Shown one piece after another: positions 34,926-43,562 of a stretch of 64,000 nt of DNA. This DNA is from Acidipropionibacterium acidipropionici. GTDB taxonomy: Bacteria; Actinomycetota; Actinomycetes; Propionibacteriales; Propionibacteriaceae. The translations under genes and the position numbers were made by a program. Location: positions 959,551 through 1,023,550 of the forward strand of contig NZ_CP013126.1 in assembly GCF_001441165.1 (NCBI RefSeq). Reading direction: 5' to 3'. The notes under the pieces are model-generated. The model had not been told where the DNA came from. It was given only the letters and a program-made list of their open reading frames with translations, and did not search any database. Positions within the stretch are counted from its first letter, which is position 1; the number at the start of each line of letters is the position of its first letter.

Positions 34926-35452
34926 CGGATCCGGCCACCGTCCTGCCCTTCAGATCCGGCCTTGCGACAGAAGTCCTCGAACACGACCCTGCTGCGGTAG
35001 TCCTCGATGAGGAGAACACGACCGTCGACTGCGTCGGGCTTGTCACCATCCTCAGGGATCTCGGATACCTCGGGAAGATCCTGATCCTCTCCCCTGCTCT
35101 CGGCCCCGGGCATCTGCGAGCCGCCATCCGGACGGGAGCCGACGGATACCTGGCCCGGTCGGCCGCCGGGCGTCGCCTGGCCCCGTCACTCGACGCCATG
35201 ATCGACGGCCACTACGCGATCAGCCCGGATCTCGCCGCCCAGGCTCTCAGGGCCGAACCCTGCCCACTCTCGTCACGGGAGCTGGCCGTCCTGGGCATGG
35301 TGGCGAAGCACTGGCCCACCGATCAGATCGCAGGAAGTCTCGGGCTCACAACCGGATCCACCCGCAACGTCATCTCCTCGCTCACCAGGAGGCTCGGGGC
35401 CCACACCAGGGACGAGGCGGCGGCCCAGGCCAGGACCAGCGGTTGGATCTGA
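34859..35452 (+). pseudogene. Truncated LuxR-type response regulator
   Basis: The frame up to 35452 contains a receiver-domain C-terminal half (VVLDEENTTVDCVGLVTILR, LGKILILSP, RTGADGYLARSAAG) and a LuxR helix-turn-helix (LSSRELAVLGMVAKHWPTDQIA). The N-terminal strand with the acidic pair that normally opens a receiver is missing. Upstream sequence in this frame is antisense to the membrane remnant and does not look coding. ATG 34859 is the nearest in-frame start, which would give 197 residues with a non-homologous front. Probably a remnant; a degenerate atypical regulator is possible. Confidence 0.5.
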
Positions 35453-35595
35453 GCACAGCTCAGAACTCGCACACGCTGCACTGACGCGGCGCACCGACGC
35501 CCAGCCCGTCCTCCCGGTACGCGGCAGGGCGTCATGGCTTCCGCCGTCCACCTAGGATCTGGGATGGAACGGCCGACGACCGAGAGGGGACCTCA

Positions 35596-36915
35596 GTGGC
35601 CTTCAGCGAGGGACTGCGCCGCCTGTGGCGACTTCCGCGGTTCCGACGGATCCTCGGCGTGCGGGTCTCCACCCAGGCCGCCGACGGCACTCTTCAGACC
35701 GGCCTGGCCTCCTACGTCCTGCTCTCCCCCGAGCAGCAGCCCGACGCCTGGTCGATCGCCATGGTGCTGGCCATCACCATGCTGCCGTTCAGCATCATCG
35801 GACCGTTCATCTCCCTGACCCTGGACCGCTGGCCGCGCCAGCGCATCCTGGTCGGCACCGACGGGCTGCGCTGCATCATCGCCCTGGCCGTCGCCGCCCT
35901 GGTCTGGGACGGGGCCCGGCAGAACCCGGCCCACCTCACCCTGCTGTTCCTGCTGCTCATCGCCATGAGCCTCAACCGCTACCTGCTGGCGGCTCTCACC
36001 GCAGGTCTGGAGCACACCATCGATCGCCGGGAGTACCTCACGGCGTCGTCGATCATGCCGGTGATCGGACCGCTGGGCCTCATGATCGGCGTCGTGGTGG
36101 CCGCCGCGGTCCGGCTGGTCGGCGGCCACTGGATGCCGGTGCACCACGCCGACACCATCATCTTCTGCATCTCCGCAGTGCTCTTCGCCTTCTCGGCCTT
36201 CCTGGGCACCCGGTTCGGGCGCGACGAGCTGGGCCCGACCGTCCCGGACCCCAGCAGGTCGGCGTCCCAGGTGCTGCACGGCATCATCGACGGCTTCCGG
36301 CACCTGGGCACGCTGCCGGTGGTGAGGTCGGGGCTCGTCCTGGTCGGGTTCCAGAGGCTGCTCTTCGGCGTCTACTCGGTAGCCATGATGCTGGGCTACC
36401 GGAACTACTTCCACGCCAAGGCCGACGTCAACGGCGCAATGGGCGACATGGCCGTGTGGGGGGTGGTGATGGGTGCCGGCTTCGTGCTCTCGGCCGGCTT
36501 CATGCCCAGGGTGGTGCGCGCGATGGGGATGCGCCGTGCCCTCATCGCGATGATGCTGGCCACCGGCGTCATCCAGGTCTTCCCGGGAGCGATGCTCAAC
36601 CGCTGGGGCCTGCTCGTGGCGTCCTTCCTCGTCGGGCTCTTCGCGCAATCGGTCAAGGCCGGGGTGGACACGATCTGCCAGGCCCACATCGACGACGCCT
36701 ACAAGGGCCGAATCTTCATCGTCTACGACATGATCTACAACGCCCTGTACGTCGGCGGGGCGGCGGTGGCCGCCCTGGTACTGCCCGTCCACGGCATCTC
36801 GCACCCCCATCTCATCGGCCTGGCCGTGGCGTATCTGCTGGTCGGAGTGCTGTTCGCGATCCTCAGCGGGAGGCAGGAGAGCAGCCTCTACGACCGTGGC
36901 ACGGCGGTGCACTGA
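35596..36915 (+). CDS. MFS transporter
   Basis: Membrane protein of 439 residues with about 12 segments and the layout of the major facilitator superfamily, of the group with a central loop near residue 220 (TRFGRDELGPTVPDPSRS). The motif-A equivalent is LTLDRWPRQRILVG. A GTG start at 35596 has GAGGGG about 7 bases upstream. There is no partner gene to suggest a substrate. It ends 33 bases before a GntR-type palindrome. Confidence 0.82.
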   Translation: MAFSEGLRRLWRLPRFRRILGVRVSTQAADGTLQTGLASYVLLSPEQQPDAWSIAMVLAITMLPFSIIGPFISLTLDRWPRQRILVGTDGLRCIIALAVAALVWDGARQNPAHLTLLFLLLIAMSLNRYLLAALTAGLEHTIDRREYLTASSIMPVIGPLGLMIGVVVAAAVRLVGGHWMPVHHADTIIFCISAVLFAFSAFLGTRFGRDELGPTVPDPSRSASQVLHGIIDGFRHLGTLPVVRSGLVLVGFQRLLFGVYSVAMMLGYRNYFHAKADVNGAMGDMAVWGVVMGAGFVLSAGFMPRVVRAMGMRRALIAMMLATGVIQVFPGAMLNRWGLLVASFLVGLFAQSVKAGVDTICQAHIDDAYKGRIFIVYDMIYNALYVGGAAVAALVLPVHGISHPHLIGLAVAYLLVGVLFAILSGRQESSLYDRGTAVH

Positions 36916-36948
36916 TCCCTGCGCGGTCCCCGGCCCCCAACGCCAAGA

Positions 36949-36961
36949 ATGGTCCGACCAT
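36949..36961. promoter_or_regulatory. ATGGTCCGACCAT palindrome (GntR/FadR-type site)
   Basis: A perfect inverted repeat ATGGTC-C-GACCAT, about 225 bases upstream of the ketopantoate-reductase-like gene. The same TGGTC-n-GACCA core is found in the mmsA promoter at 40618. It is the best operator candidate for this leader region. Confidence 0.5.
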
Positions 36962-37010
36962 ATTTTGGGACGGCTCCTCCCACCCCTCGGGACGACCTAC
37001 CGTGCAGGTC

Positions 37011-37052
37011 ATGAGGCAGACATCGCCGACCAGCGGCGAGCTTATTGGTTAG
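37011..37052 (+). CDS. Candidate 13-residue leader peptide
   Basis: A short frame reads MRQTSPTSGELIG and stops (TAG) exactly at the base of the first leader stem. Position before an anti-terminator/terminator-like pair is that of an attenuation leader peptide. It is not rich in one amino acid, so the sensed signal is unclear. No strong ribosome site is visible. Speculative. Confidence 0.3.
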   Translation: MRQTSPTSGELIG

Positions 37053-37121
37053 CGCGTCCCGCCCGCACGAGAGCGAGTGAGACGCGCATCCCGTTGTCCC
37101 CCGGGGACGGCGGGTTTTTTT
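37052..37121 (+). terminator. Leader stem plus intrinsic terminator (possible attenuator)
   Basis: GCGCGTC (37052-37058) pairs with GACGCGC (37081-37087). Three bases later a second stem, CCCGTTGTCC with GGACGGCGGG (37090-37114, two G-U pairs in RNA), is followed by seven T residues. This is a textbook intrinsic terminator, the best in the window, yet it lies 65 bases upstream of a gene on the same strand. It may end the upstream MFS transcript or serve as an attenuator for the downstream gene. Confidence 0.75.
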
Positions 37122-37185
37122 CATACCTGTCCCAGTCCGCACAGCCCACATTCACCACAACCCAGGATCAAGGGAAGTCGAGAAG

Positions 37186-38214
37186 ATGAAGTACACAGTC
37201 ATCGGTGCAGGAGCCATGGGATACCGCTACGGCGTGCTCCTCCAGGAGGTCGCGGGCCTGGACGTCGACTTCGTCGACACCTGGGCGCCCAACGTCGACG
37301 CCGTGCGCGAGCAGGGCGGCGTGTACGTCTCCCGCGACCACGTCGACCGTCACCTGGTGCCGATCAACCTGTCCACCCCCGAGGAGTACGAGGGCCACCC
37401 CGACGTGTGGATCCTCTTCGTCAAGCAGATGCAGCTCGACGACGTGCTGGCGCGCTGCGCGCACCTGTTCGGGCCCGATCAGTACCTGTTCACCGCCATG
37501 AACGGGATGGGGCACCTCGACAAGGTGCGCCGCTACTTCCCCGACGAGCACATCGTGGCCGGCACCGCGCTGATCGCCACCGTCCTCAACGGGCCGGGCG
37601 ATGTCGACTTCATCGGCGCCCCGGGTGCCGGCACCATGCACATGGTCAACGCCACCGAGCAGCCCGACGAGACCACCCGTGCCATCGAGCGCGACTTCCG
37701 CGCGGCCGATCTCAATCCCGAGCTCACGCGCAATCTCAACGGCACGCTGATGGCCAAGGTGATCTTCAACTCCGTGGTCAACACCCTGTGCACCATGTTC
37801 ACCTCGACGATGGGCCAGTACGCGGCCTATGACGGGGCCGACGAGATCACCCGGACGCTGGTCGACGAGGCCTACGACGCCTGCGAGAGGGCGGGCATCG
37901 AGCTCATCATGAGCCGTCAGGAGGAGGTCGACTCGGTGAACTACGTGAGCAAGGTCGGCAATCCGCTGCACTACCCGTCGATGTACCAGGACTTCTCGAA
38001 GGGCCGTCCCACCGAGGTGGACTACATCAACGGCTATATCGCGAAGCTGGGCCGCGAGAACGGCTACACCTGCCACGTCCACGAGTTCGTCACCCGGCAG
38101 ATGCACCTGGCCGAGGCGATGCGCGACGCCAAGGCCGCGGCAGTGGCGGAGAGGTCCCAGCAGGTCGCGGCGCCCCAGGAGGCTGTACCCCAGGAGGCGC
38201 CGGTGGCCGCCTGA
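37186..38214 (+). CDS. Ketopantoate reductase (PanE/ApbA) family protein
   Basis: Protein of 342 residues with an N-terminal Rossmann fold (KYTVIGAGAMGYRYGVLLQ) for NADPH and the C-terminal ApbA helical domain (NLNGTLMAKVIFNSVVNTLC, then PSMYQDFSKGRPTEVDYINGYIAKLG). The lysine of LMAKVIFN and the S-x-x-x-D-x-x-x-G-R-x-T-E-x-D-x-x-N-G block are family signatures. Known members reduce 2-dehydropantoate in coenzyme A synthesis, though many paralogues act on other 2-oxo acids. An Ala/Pro/Gln-rich tail of about 25 residues is extra. ATG 37186 is preceded by AGGGAAG with suitable spacing. The gene has an attenuator-like leader. Confidence 0.8.
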   Translation: MKYTVIGAGAMGYRYGVLLQEVAGLDVDFVDTWAPNVDAVREQGGVYVSRDHVDRHLVPINLSTPEEYEGHPDVWILFVKQMQLDDVLARCAHLFGPDQYLFTAMNGMGHLDKVRRYFPDEHIVAGTALIATVLNGPGDVDFIGAPGAGTMHMVNATEQPDETTRAIERDFRAADLNPELTRNLNGTLMAKVIFNSVVNTLCTMFTSTMGQYAAYDGADEITRTLVDEAYDACERAGIELIMSRQEEVDSVNYVSKVGNPLHYPSMYQDFSKGRPTEVDYINGYIAKLGRENGYTCHVHEFVTRQMHLAEAMRDAKAAAVAERSQQVAAPQEAVPQEAPVAA

Positions 38215-38237
38215 GCCACAGGTCAACCCGAACAGCA

Positions 38238-38314
38238 CTGCGATTCTCGACGAGACCGGGGCCCGATCAGCCCCTCTGGGCCGGGAAACCGCCCGGTCTC
38301 GTCGAGAATCGCAG
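38238..38314. terminator. Perfect 23-bp inverted repeat between convergent genes
   Basis: The left arm at 38238-38260 (starts CTGCGATTCTCGACGAGACC) pairs without mismatch with 38292-38314 across a 31-base loop. It lies between the ends of the reductase gene and the antitoxin gene, which converge. A bidirectional terminator is likely although there are no T-tracts. Confidence 0.7.
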
Positions 38315-38341
38315 GGCGCTGGCCTGAAGGAGACCTGTTGA

Positions 38342-38587
38342 TCAGGCCGTGGCCAGATAGTCAGTCAGCGCAGTTCTGACCACCGACGCGGGATCCGTGT
38401 GATCATGGATCGCTCGTGCCAGCACCGCCACCCGCTGATCCTTGTCCAGATCGAGCAGGAGCGCCCCAGGGCCCGACTCCGTACGGTCATCGTCGAACGT
38501 GTATCCGCGCTCGGCCTCGGCGACCAGTTCGGCCATCCGCTCGTCGGAGATCCCGGGCACGTCGCCCTCTTTTCTGTCATCACTCAT
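38342..38587 (-). CDS. Antitoxin-like protein (orphaned)
   Basis: Protein of 81 residues with SDERMAELVAEAERGYTFDD in the middle and a C-terminal tail IHDHTDPASVVRTALTDYLA. Short acidic proteins of this shape accompany small toxins in actinobacterial toxin-antitoxin pairs. ATG 38587 overlaps the stop of the degraded toxin reading frame upstream, the standard order for such a pair. The antitoxin is intact, the toxin is not. Confidence 0.6.
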   Translation of the reverse strand: MSDDRKEGDVPGISDERMAELVAEAERGYTFDDDRTESGPGALLLDLDKDQRVAVLARAIHDHTDPASVVRTALTDYLATA

Positions 38588-38832
38588 GACCGGCGCCCCT
38601 TCCTGGTCGGCCGATAGCTGGTGCGAAGTGCCATCGCGTGGATGACTGACTCCTGTCCAGCGTCTCCCCAGGATCGTGACGATTTCGAGTGGCCTTCCCG
38701 CTGGGTCGAAGCCCGCGTACAACAGCGGTCTGGATCCTCGCCAAGCGCCTGACGAGTGACGTAGTAAGTCAGGGCGACCTCGATGTCCGTTCTGGTACAC
38801 CCATGCTTGAACGCTCAGCGCACCATCCTCAT
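38584..38832 (-). pseudogene. Degraded toxin gene (one stop, two frameshifts)
   Basis: Reading from ATG 38832 (GAGG 8 bases upstream), frame one gives MRMVR, a TGA, then AFKHGCTRTDIEVALTYYV and up to GEDPD. The continuation RPLLYAGFDPAGRPLEIVTI is in a second frame, and QESVIHAMALRTSYRP is back in the first, ending at 38584 over the antitoxin start. Joined, these read as one small toxin-like protein with KHG..., YAG-D-GRPLEIV and VIHAM motifs seen in small actinobacterial toxins. Three disabling changes make it a clear pseudogene. I do not assign the exact family. Confidence 0.65.
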
Positions 38833-38965
38833 CGAGGTCACCTCTCCGTACCTGATGTCGTACCCCGATGCTGCCAGGGGCCAGGTCACCCGTAGTGCAG
38901 ATTGACCTATACCCCTGATCCGAACACCGTCCGCCGGCCCGGGCACCCGCCGATGCCTTCAACCT

Positions 38966-39035
38966 CCGGATTCCCCGTGGAACGTGGTGGAACGTCGCAC
39001 TTGAGACGAATCACCCCGTTGCGCGGGGAATCCGG
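38966..39035. terminator. Long inverted repeat downstream of mmsA
   Basis: CCGGATTCCCCGTGGAACG (38966-38984) pairs with 39017-39035 at 17 of 19 positions, with a 32-base loop. It starts 36 bases after the mmsA stop on the minus strand and is probably its terminator. The CCCCG-rich arms superficially recall CRISPR repeats but occur once only. Confidence 0.55.
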
Positions 39036-39070
39036 GCAGCAGGTCTCACGCCAGGGGCGCCCCTGTCCGC

Positions 39071-40552
39071 TCAGCGAGCGAAGCGGGCCTGCTTGTACTG
39101 GGCGGTCACCACCTTCCGGTGGGTGTAGAACTCCACCGCGTCCTTGCCGTTGGCGTGCAGGTCCCCGAAGAAGGAGTCCTTCCAGCCGGAGAAGGAGAAG
39201 TAGGCCACCGGGGCGGGCACACCGAGGTTGATGCCGAGCATGCCGGCGTCGATGTTCTCGCGGAAGTAGCGGATCGATGCGGCCGAATCGGTGAACAGGC
39301 AGGACCCGTTGGCCAGGTGGTGCGAGTTCGCGAAGTCCACGGCCTCGGGCAGGTCCTTGACCCGGACGATGTCGACCACCGGGGCGAAGAGCTCGTCGGT
39401 CCAGATGCTCATGTCCTGGGAGACGCGCTCGAAGATGGTCGGGCGGACGAAGTAGCCGTCCTCCGGCACCCCCTCGCGGCCGTCCAGCACCAGCTGGGCG
39501 CCGGCCTTGACGCCCTCCTCGATGTACCTGAAGGTCTTCTGCTGGTTCTCCTTGCGGATGACCGGCCCGAGGTAGAAGTCCTCCTCGGAGGTGTCGCCCA
39601 TGTCGATGTCCTTGGCCGCGGCGGTGAACTTCGCGACGAACTCATCGGCCACGGCGTCCTCGACCAGGATCACCGAACCGGCCATGCAGCGCTCGCCCGA
39701 GGATCCGAAACCGCCCGACAGAGACTTGGTGACGGCGTCATCGATGTCGGCGTCGGCCAGCACGATGGAGTGGTTCTTCGCCCCGGTCAGGCACTGGACC
39801 CGCTTGAAGTTGGCGGTGCCGTGCTCGTAGACGTAGCGGCCCACGCCCTCGGAGCCGACGAAGGAGATCGACTTGACGGTCGGGTTCTCCAGCAGCTCGT
39901 TGACGACGTCGGGCCCGCCCTGGACGACGTTGAGAACGCCGGCGGGAAGACCCGCCTCGATCGTGAGATCCACGATCTTGTTCATCAGGTTCGGGGTCTT
40001 CTCCGACGGCTTGAGCACCATGGTGTTGCCGCAGGCGATGGCCATCGGGAACATCCAGAAGGGCACCATCATCGGGAAGTTGAAGGGGCAGATGGCCGCG
40101 GTGACACCGATCGGGTAGCGGTAGTTGGTGACCTCGACGTCGGTGGCGACGGTCGACAGCGAGTCGCCCATCATGAGGTTGGGGATGGAGGCGGCGTGCA
40201 TCACGTTCTCGATGCCGCGGCCCACCTCGGCGACGGCCTCGTTGTGGGGCTTGCCGTTCTCGGCGGTGATGATGGTGCCGAGCTCGTCCTTGTCGCGCTC
40301 GAGCAGCTGCTCCAGCTTGAACAGGATCTTGGCGCGCTTGGTCACCGAGGTCTTCGACCAGGTCTTGAAGGTCTCGGCGGCGTTCGCGATGGCGGCGGCG
40401 GTCTCCTCGCGGGTCGACATCGCCACCCGGGAGACGATGCTGCCGTTGGACGGGTTGGGGACGTCGAGGATGTCGGTGGACGTCGAGGCGACCCACTCGC
40501 CCCCGACCCAGTTCTTCAATGTCTTGACAGATGCAGTGTCGGCGCTACTCAT
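39071..40552 (-). CDS. mmsA: CoA-acylating methylmalonate-semialdehyde dehydrogenase
   Basis: Aldehyde dehydrogenase of 493 residues that converts methylmalonate or malonate semialdehyde to propionyl- or acetyl-CoA in valine and myo-inositol breakdown. Family marks: CPFNFPMMVPFWMFPMAIACG, the substrate-site FVGSEGVGRYVYEHG, and the catalytic cysteine in SSGERCMAGSV. ATG 40552 is chosen; a TTG at 40570 is in frame but lacks a good ribosome site. No iol or other mms gene is nearby. A GntR-type palindrome at 40618-40628 lies in the promoter region. The last residues (ARFAR) are encoded by a GCGAGCGAAG sequence resembling a dispersed element. Confidence 0.92.
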   Translation of the reverse strand: MSSADTASVKTLKNWVGGEWVASTSTDILDVPNPSNGSIVSRVAMSTREETAAAIANAAETFKTWSKTSVTKRAKILFKLEQLLERDKDELGTIITAENGKPHNEAVAEVGRGIENVMHAASIPNLMMGDSLSTVATDVEVTNYRYPIGVTAAICPFNFPMMVPFWMFPMAIACGNTMVLKPSEKTPNLMNKIVDLTIEAGLPAGVLNVVQGGPDVVNELLENPTVKSISFVGSEGVGRYVYEHGTANFKRVQCLTGAKNHSIVLADADIDDAVTKSLSGGFGSSGERCMAGSVILVEDAVADEFVAKFTAAAKDIDMGDTSEEDFYLGPVIRKENQQKTFRYIEEGVKAGAQLVLDGREGVPEDGYFVRPTIFERVSQDMSIWTDELFAPVVDIVRVKDLPEAVDFANSHHLANGSCLFTDSAASIRYFRENIDAGMLGINLGVPAPVAYFSFSGWKDSFFGDLHANGKDAVEFYTHRKVVTAQYKQARFAR

Positions 40553-40617
40553 GTCTTCTACCAGCTCCAATTGATGGGAGATCTATCTGCTTGCGCAGGA
40601 CTCACCATAGCCCGTTA

Positions 40618-40628
40618 TGGTCAGACCA
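40618..40628 (-). promoter_or_regulatory. TGGTCAGACCA operator in the mmsA promoter region
   Basis: The palindrome TGGTC-A-GACCA sits 66 bases upstream of the mmsA start, next to a second TATGGTG half-site. It matches the consensus for GntR/FadR-type regulators of catabolic genes and the site at 36949. No such regulator gene lies in the window. Confidence 0.55.
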
Positions 40629-40721
40629 AACAGTCCCTGCACAAATGTGCTGACATGAGAACTATATGTCAGGTAGCTCTAGTGTCCAAGGAAGCCGATC
40701 GCCGCGACCGTCGACGACGTC

Positions 40722-43562
40722 TCAGACGACCCGGGCTCGCGGCCGGCCCTCCATCACCTCCTGGAGCAGCACCACCGTCTCCTCGGCCAGGTCGACGCCG
40801 AGCCTGCGGGCCAGCCGCGTGAGGACGAACACGAGTCTCTCCACCTCCGAGTGGTCGCCGGCCAGATGGGCGATCCGGATCTTCTCGCACATCAGCTCCT
40901 CGTCCTCGGGGCAGCACACCAGGGCGCGGTCCAGCGCGAAACGGGCGGTCCGCAGGTCGCCGGAGGCCCGCGCCCGCCTGGCCAGCTCGACGCCGACATC
41001 GCGAATCGTCTGCACCATCTCGGTGCGCCACTCCTCGGCCCAGTGCCACTGACCGGGGGCGGCGTCGGCCAAGGGCGCCCCGCGCACCAGGTCGAGGACG
41101 GCCCTCAGGCTTCTGTCGGGCGTCCGGTTGACGCCGCCGACCAGCATCACCTGGGCCTTCTCCCAGTCGGTGCCCACGGCGTCGCTCATCCGGATCTCGC
41201 CGTCGTAGGCGTCGGGCAGGTAGGCCTTCCCGGCGTCGTCGCGGCCGAGCCAGCGGCGCAACCGCGAGGTGTTCGAGCGCCTCGTCGGCTCGGAGACCAT
41301 GAGAGCCGCGCCCATCTGCGCCGAGCCGCTGCCGGGATGGGCGAGGATCCAGGCGCAGTACTCCAGACATTGCCGCACGGCCTTGGGCGGGCGCTCCCCC
41401 CGCGCCCCGATGAGCTCGACGGTGCCGAGCACCCTGAGGACGGGGGCGTCGGCCACGGTGATGTGCGACACATCGGCCTCCTCATCGGCTCGTGGGGTGG
41501 ATGGTGGGGTCCAGGGCTGCCCGGCGGGTGGGGACTCGGTCCCCGGGTCGTCGACCGGGGCGCGCGCGGGATGGTCGATGCGACGCCCTGCTTGATCCCA
41601 CCAGGGCGCGGGATCGGTGCGTTCGGAGCCGGTGGCCTCGACCAGGGTGACGACCCCTCTGCGCACCGGGGCACCGACGAGCTGGGGAGTGAAATGCCGG
41701 GCACCGAGCCTCGCCGATTCGGGGGACTCGATCCTCACCAGGGACGGCGGATCCTCCGCCTCGGCAGGCGGATCGTCCGCCCCGGCCGCCGGACTGACCA
41801 GCACCACTCCCGCCCGGCGCAGCTGGAGGGGATCGGGGATCCTGTCGGGGACGGTGTCGGCGACGATGACCCGCTCGACCGGTGGCAGCTCCTCGGGCAC
41901 GACCCTGGGGCCCGCCAGCAGGGCGTCAACAGCCCTGGACATCTCGCGGTCATCGGCCAGCCGGACGTCGTCGCGTCCGGTCCCGCCCAGCCACGCCAGT
42001 CCGGCGCCGGTAACCGTCACGTCCAGCCCCTGGCTCCACCGGGTGCAGGTGAGGCTGAGCGCGATACCAGCGATCATCGCCTCGACGTCGCCGGGATCCC
42101 CGGACACCCCCAGCCAGCCGTCGGTCTCGGCGAGATCGAGCAGCACCGGGGCGTCGCCGTCATCGCCGAGGACGACCGTGGCGACCGGCAGGTCGTCGGG
42201 ATCCCGACTCCCCGACTCCTCGTCGGCGGCCGCGGCCAGGGCGGCGCGAAGCGTCGCCGGATCCTCCTCGAGCCTGGGCACCCTTCTGCCCACCGGACGC
42301 GCGAAGAGCTGGGAGCGCCGGCCGGCGACCAGGGCACCGGAGACGGCTCCGGCCAGAAACAGGCTCATCCCGGCCAGCGCTGTGCGCAGCGCCTCCGAGC
42401 GCCCGTCGGCGGGGTCGTCGGCAGGGTGGTCGGCTCCGGGGACCGGGACGGGAGCGTCGGTCCCTGTCTGAGTGGGGCTCGGGGCCGCGGTCGGGGACGG
42501 GGCATCGGTCGTGGGATCCGGTGCCACAGGTCCGGAGGGCGACACGGTTACGGGGGGCACTGAGTCGTCCGGTGACACGGGAGCCGCCGGCAGCCCCCGG
42601 GGCACGTGGGGTGCCGGCAGCGGGGCCGCGGCGCGTCCCTGGGAGACGGGGCCGGCAGGCAGTCGAAAGGTCCAGCCGACGTCGATCTCGTCAGGATCTG
42701 CGATCTTCTCGCGGTTGAGCCGGTAGATCTCGGGCCAGCGGTCGGGGTCGCCGAGGTGGGTTCTGGCCAGCTCGCTGAGGGTGTCGCCGCGCGCCACTGT
42801 GACCGTCGTGGCCGCGGCCTCGGCGGGCGAGGAGCTGCGGCGGCCGGTCGGCGAGGAGTCGCCCTCATCGGCCGGAACGACGGTACGCGAGTCGCCGGGC
42901 AGCCTGATGACCTGGCCCACCGGGAGGGCGGACGGGTCGATCCCCGGGTTCGCGGCGGCGATCCGGCGCCACTGCGTCGGATCCCCGTACCGCTGCCTGG
43001 CCAGGGACCACAGGCTGTCGGCCGGCGTCACGATGTGGTCGACGCCGTCGCCGGACGCCGATACGGCGGACGATCGGGTGTCCTGGCGGGCCTGGTCAGA
43101 CGTGGCCTCGACGTCGCGCCCGGATTCCCGCGCATGGTCCGGAGTGACCACCGGCGAAGCCACGGCGACGGCCGACGTCGGCGGTGAACTCCCCCGGGAC
43201 ACCGGCGCCAGCAGCGCCAGGCTGGCGACCAGCAGGCCGGCGGCGATCCCCTGCACCGGCCTCAGACCCGGGATCCGGAACCGGCGCCGACCGGGCAGTC
43301 CGGGCAGTCCGGGCAGTCCGGCGGCCAGGTTGACGGCCTCGAGGGCCACGGCGAGGGTGAACACCAGCCAGGCGGCCCACCCGACGAGGGTGAGCAGGCC
43401 GAGCAGCAGGCTGCCGTCGTCGGGACCGGTGAGGGCGCCGGGCAGACGCCGGAGCTCGCCGAGGCGGCCCCAGGCGAGCAGGGCGACCGGGGATCCGATG
43501 ACCAGGATCACCAGCAGGGCCGTGGCGGCAAGTGAGGTGAGGATGCGTCGAGCAGCGCTCAT
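40722..43562 (-). CDS. Membrane protein with LysM and BTAD domains (Tad-locus regulator)
   Basis: Protein of 946 residues. Three N-terminal membrane segments (about 10-30, 50-70, 105-122) precede two LysM-type domains (DHIVTPADSLWSLARQRYGD at about 180 and VTVARGDTLSELARTHLGDP at about 250). After a Pro/Ser/Thr-rich stretch comes another membrane segment (LAGMSLFLAGAVSGALVAG, about 410). The C-terminal part (about 710-946) has a winged-helix-like region and a helical bacterial transcriptional activator (BTAD) domain with LRTARFALDRALVCCPEDEE. Such LysM-BTAD proteins are typical of actinobacterial Tad pilus loci; their function is not settled. ATG 43562 has GGGAG 9 bases upstream and overlaps the preceding TadE-like gene. 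Confidence 0.82.
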   Translation of the reverse strand: MSAARRILTSLAATALLVILVIGSPVALLAWGRLGELRRLPGALTGPDDGSLLLGLLTLVGWAAWLVFTLAVALEAVNLAAGLPGLPGLPGRRRFRIPGLRPVQGIAAGLLVASLALLAPVSRGSSPPTSAVAVASPVVTPDHARESGRDVEATSDQARQDTRSSAVSASGDGVDHIVTPADSLWSLARQRYGDPTQWRRIAAANPGIDPSALPVGQVIRLPGDSRTVVPADEGDSSPTGRRSSSPAEAAATTVTVARGDTLSELARTHLGDPDRWPEIYRLNREKIADPDEIDVGWTFRLPAGPVSQGRAAAPLPAPHVPRGLPAAPVSPDDSVPPVTVSPSGPVAPDPTTDAPSPTAAPSPTQTGTDAPVPVPGADHPADDPADGRSEALRTALAGMSLFLAGAVSGALVAGRRSQLFARPVGRRVPRLEEDPATLRAALAAAADEESGSRDPDDLPVATVVLGDDGDAPVLLDLAETDGWLGVSGDPGDVEAMIAGIALSLTCTRWSQGLDVTVTGAGLAWLGGTGRDDVRLADDREMSRAVDALLAGPRVVPEELPPVERVIVADTVPDRIPDPLQLRRAGVVLVSPAAGADDPPAEAEDPPSLVRIESPESARLGARHFTPQLVGAPVRRGVVTLVEATGSERTDPAPWWDQAGRRIDHPARAPVDDPGTESPPAGQPWTPPSTPRADEEADVSHITVADAPVLRVLGTVELIGARGERPPKAVRQCLEYCAWILAHPGSGSAQMGAALMVSEPTRRSNTSRLRRWLGRDDAGKAYLPDAYDGEIRMSDAVGTDWEKAQVMLVGGVNRTPDRSLRAVLDLVRGAPLADAAPGQWHWAEEWRTEMVQTIRDVGVELARRARASGDLRTARFALDRALVCCPEDEELMCEKIRIAHLAGDHSEVERLVFVLTRLARRLGVDLAEETVVLLQEVMEGRPRARVV

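Noticed and set aside
38966-39035. CCCCG-rich arms resembling a type I-E CRISPR repeat
   Set aside because: They form one inverted pair only, with no direct repeats or cas genes.
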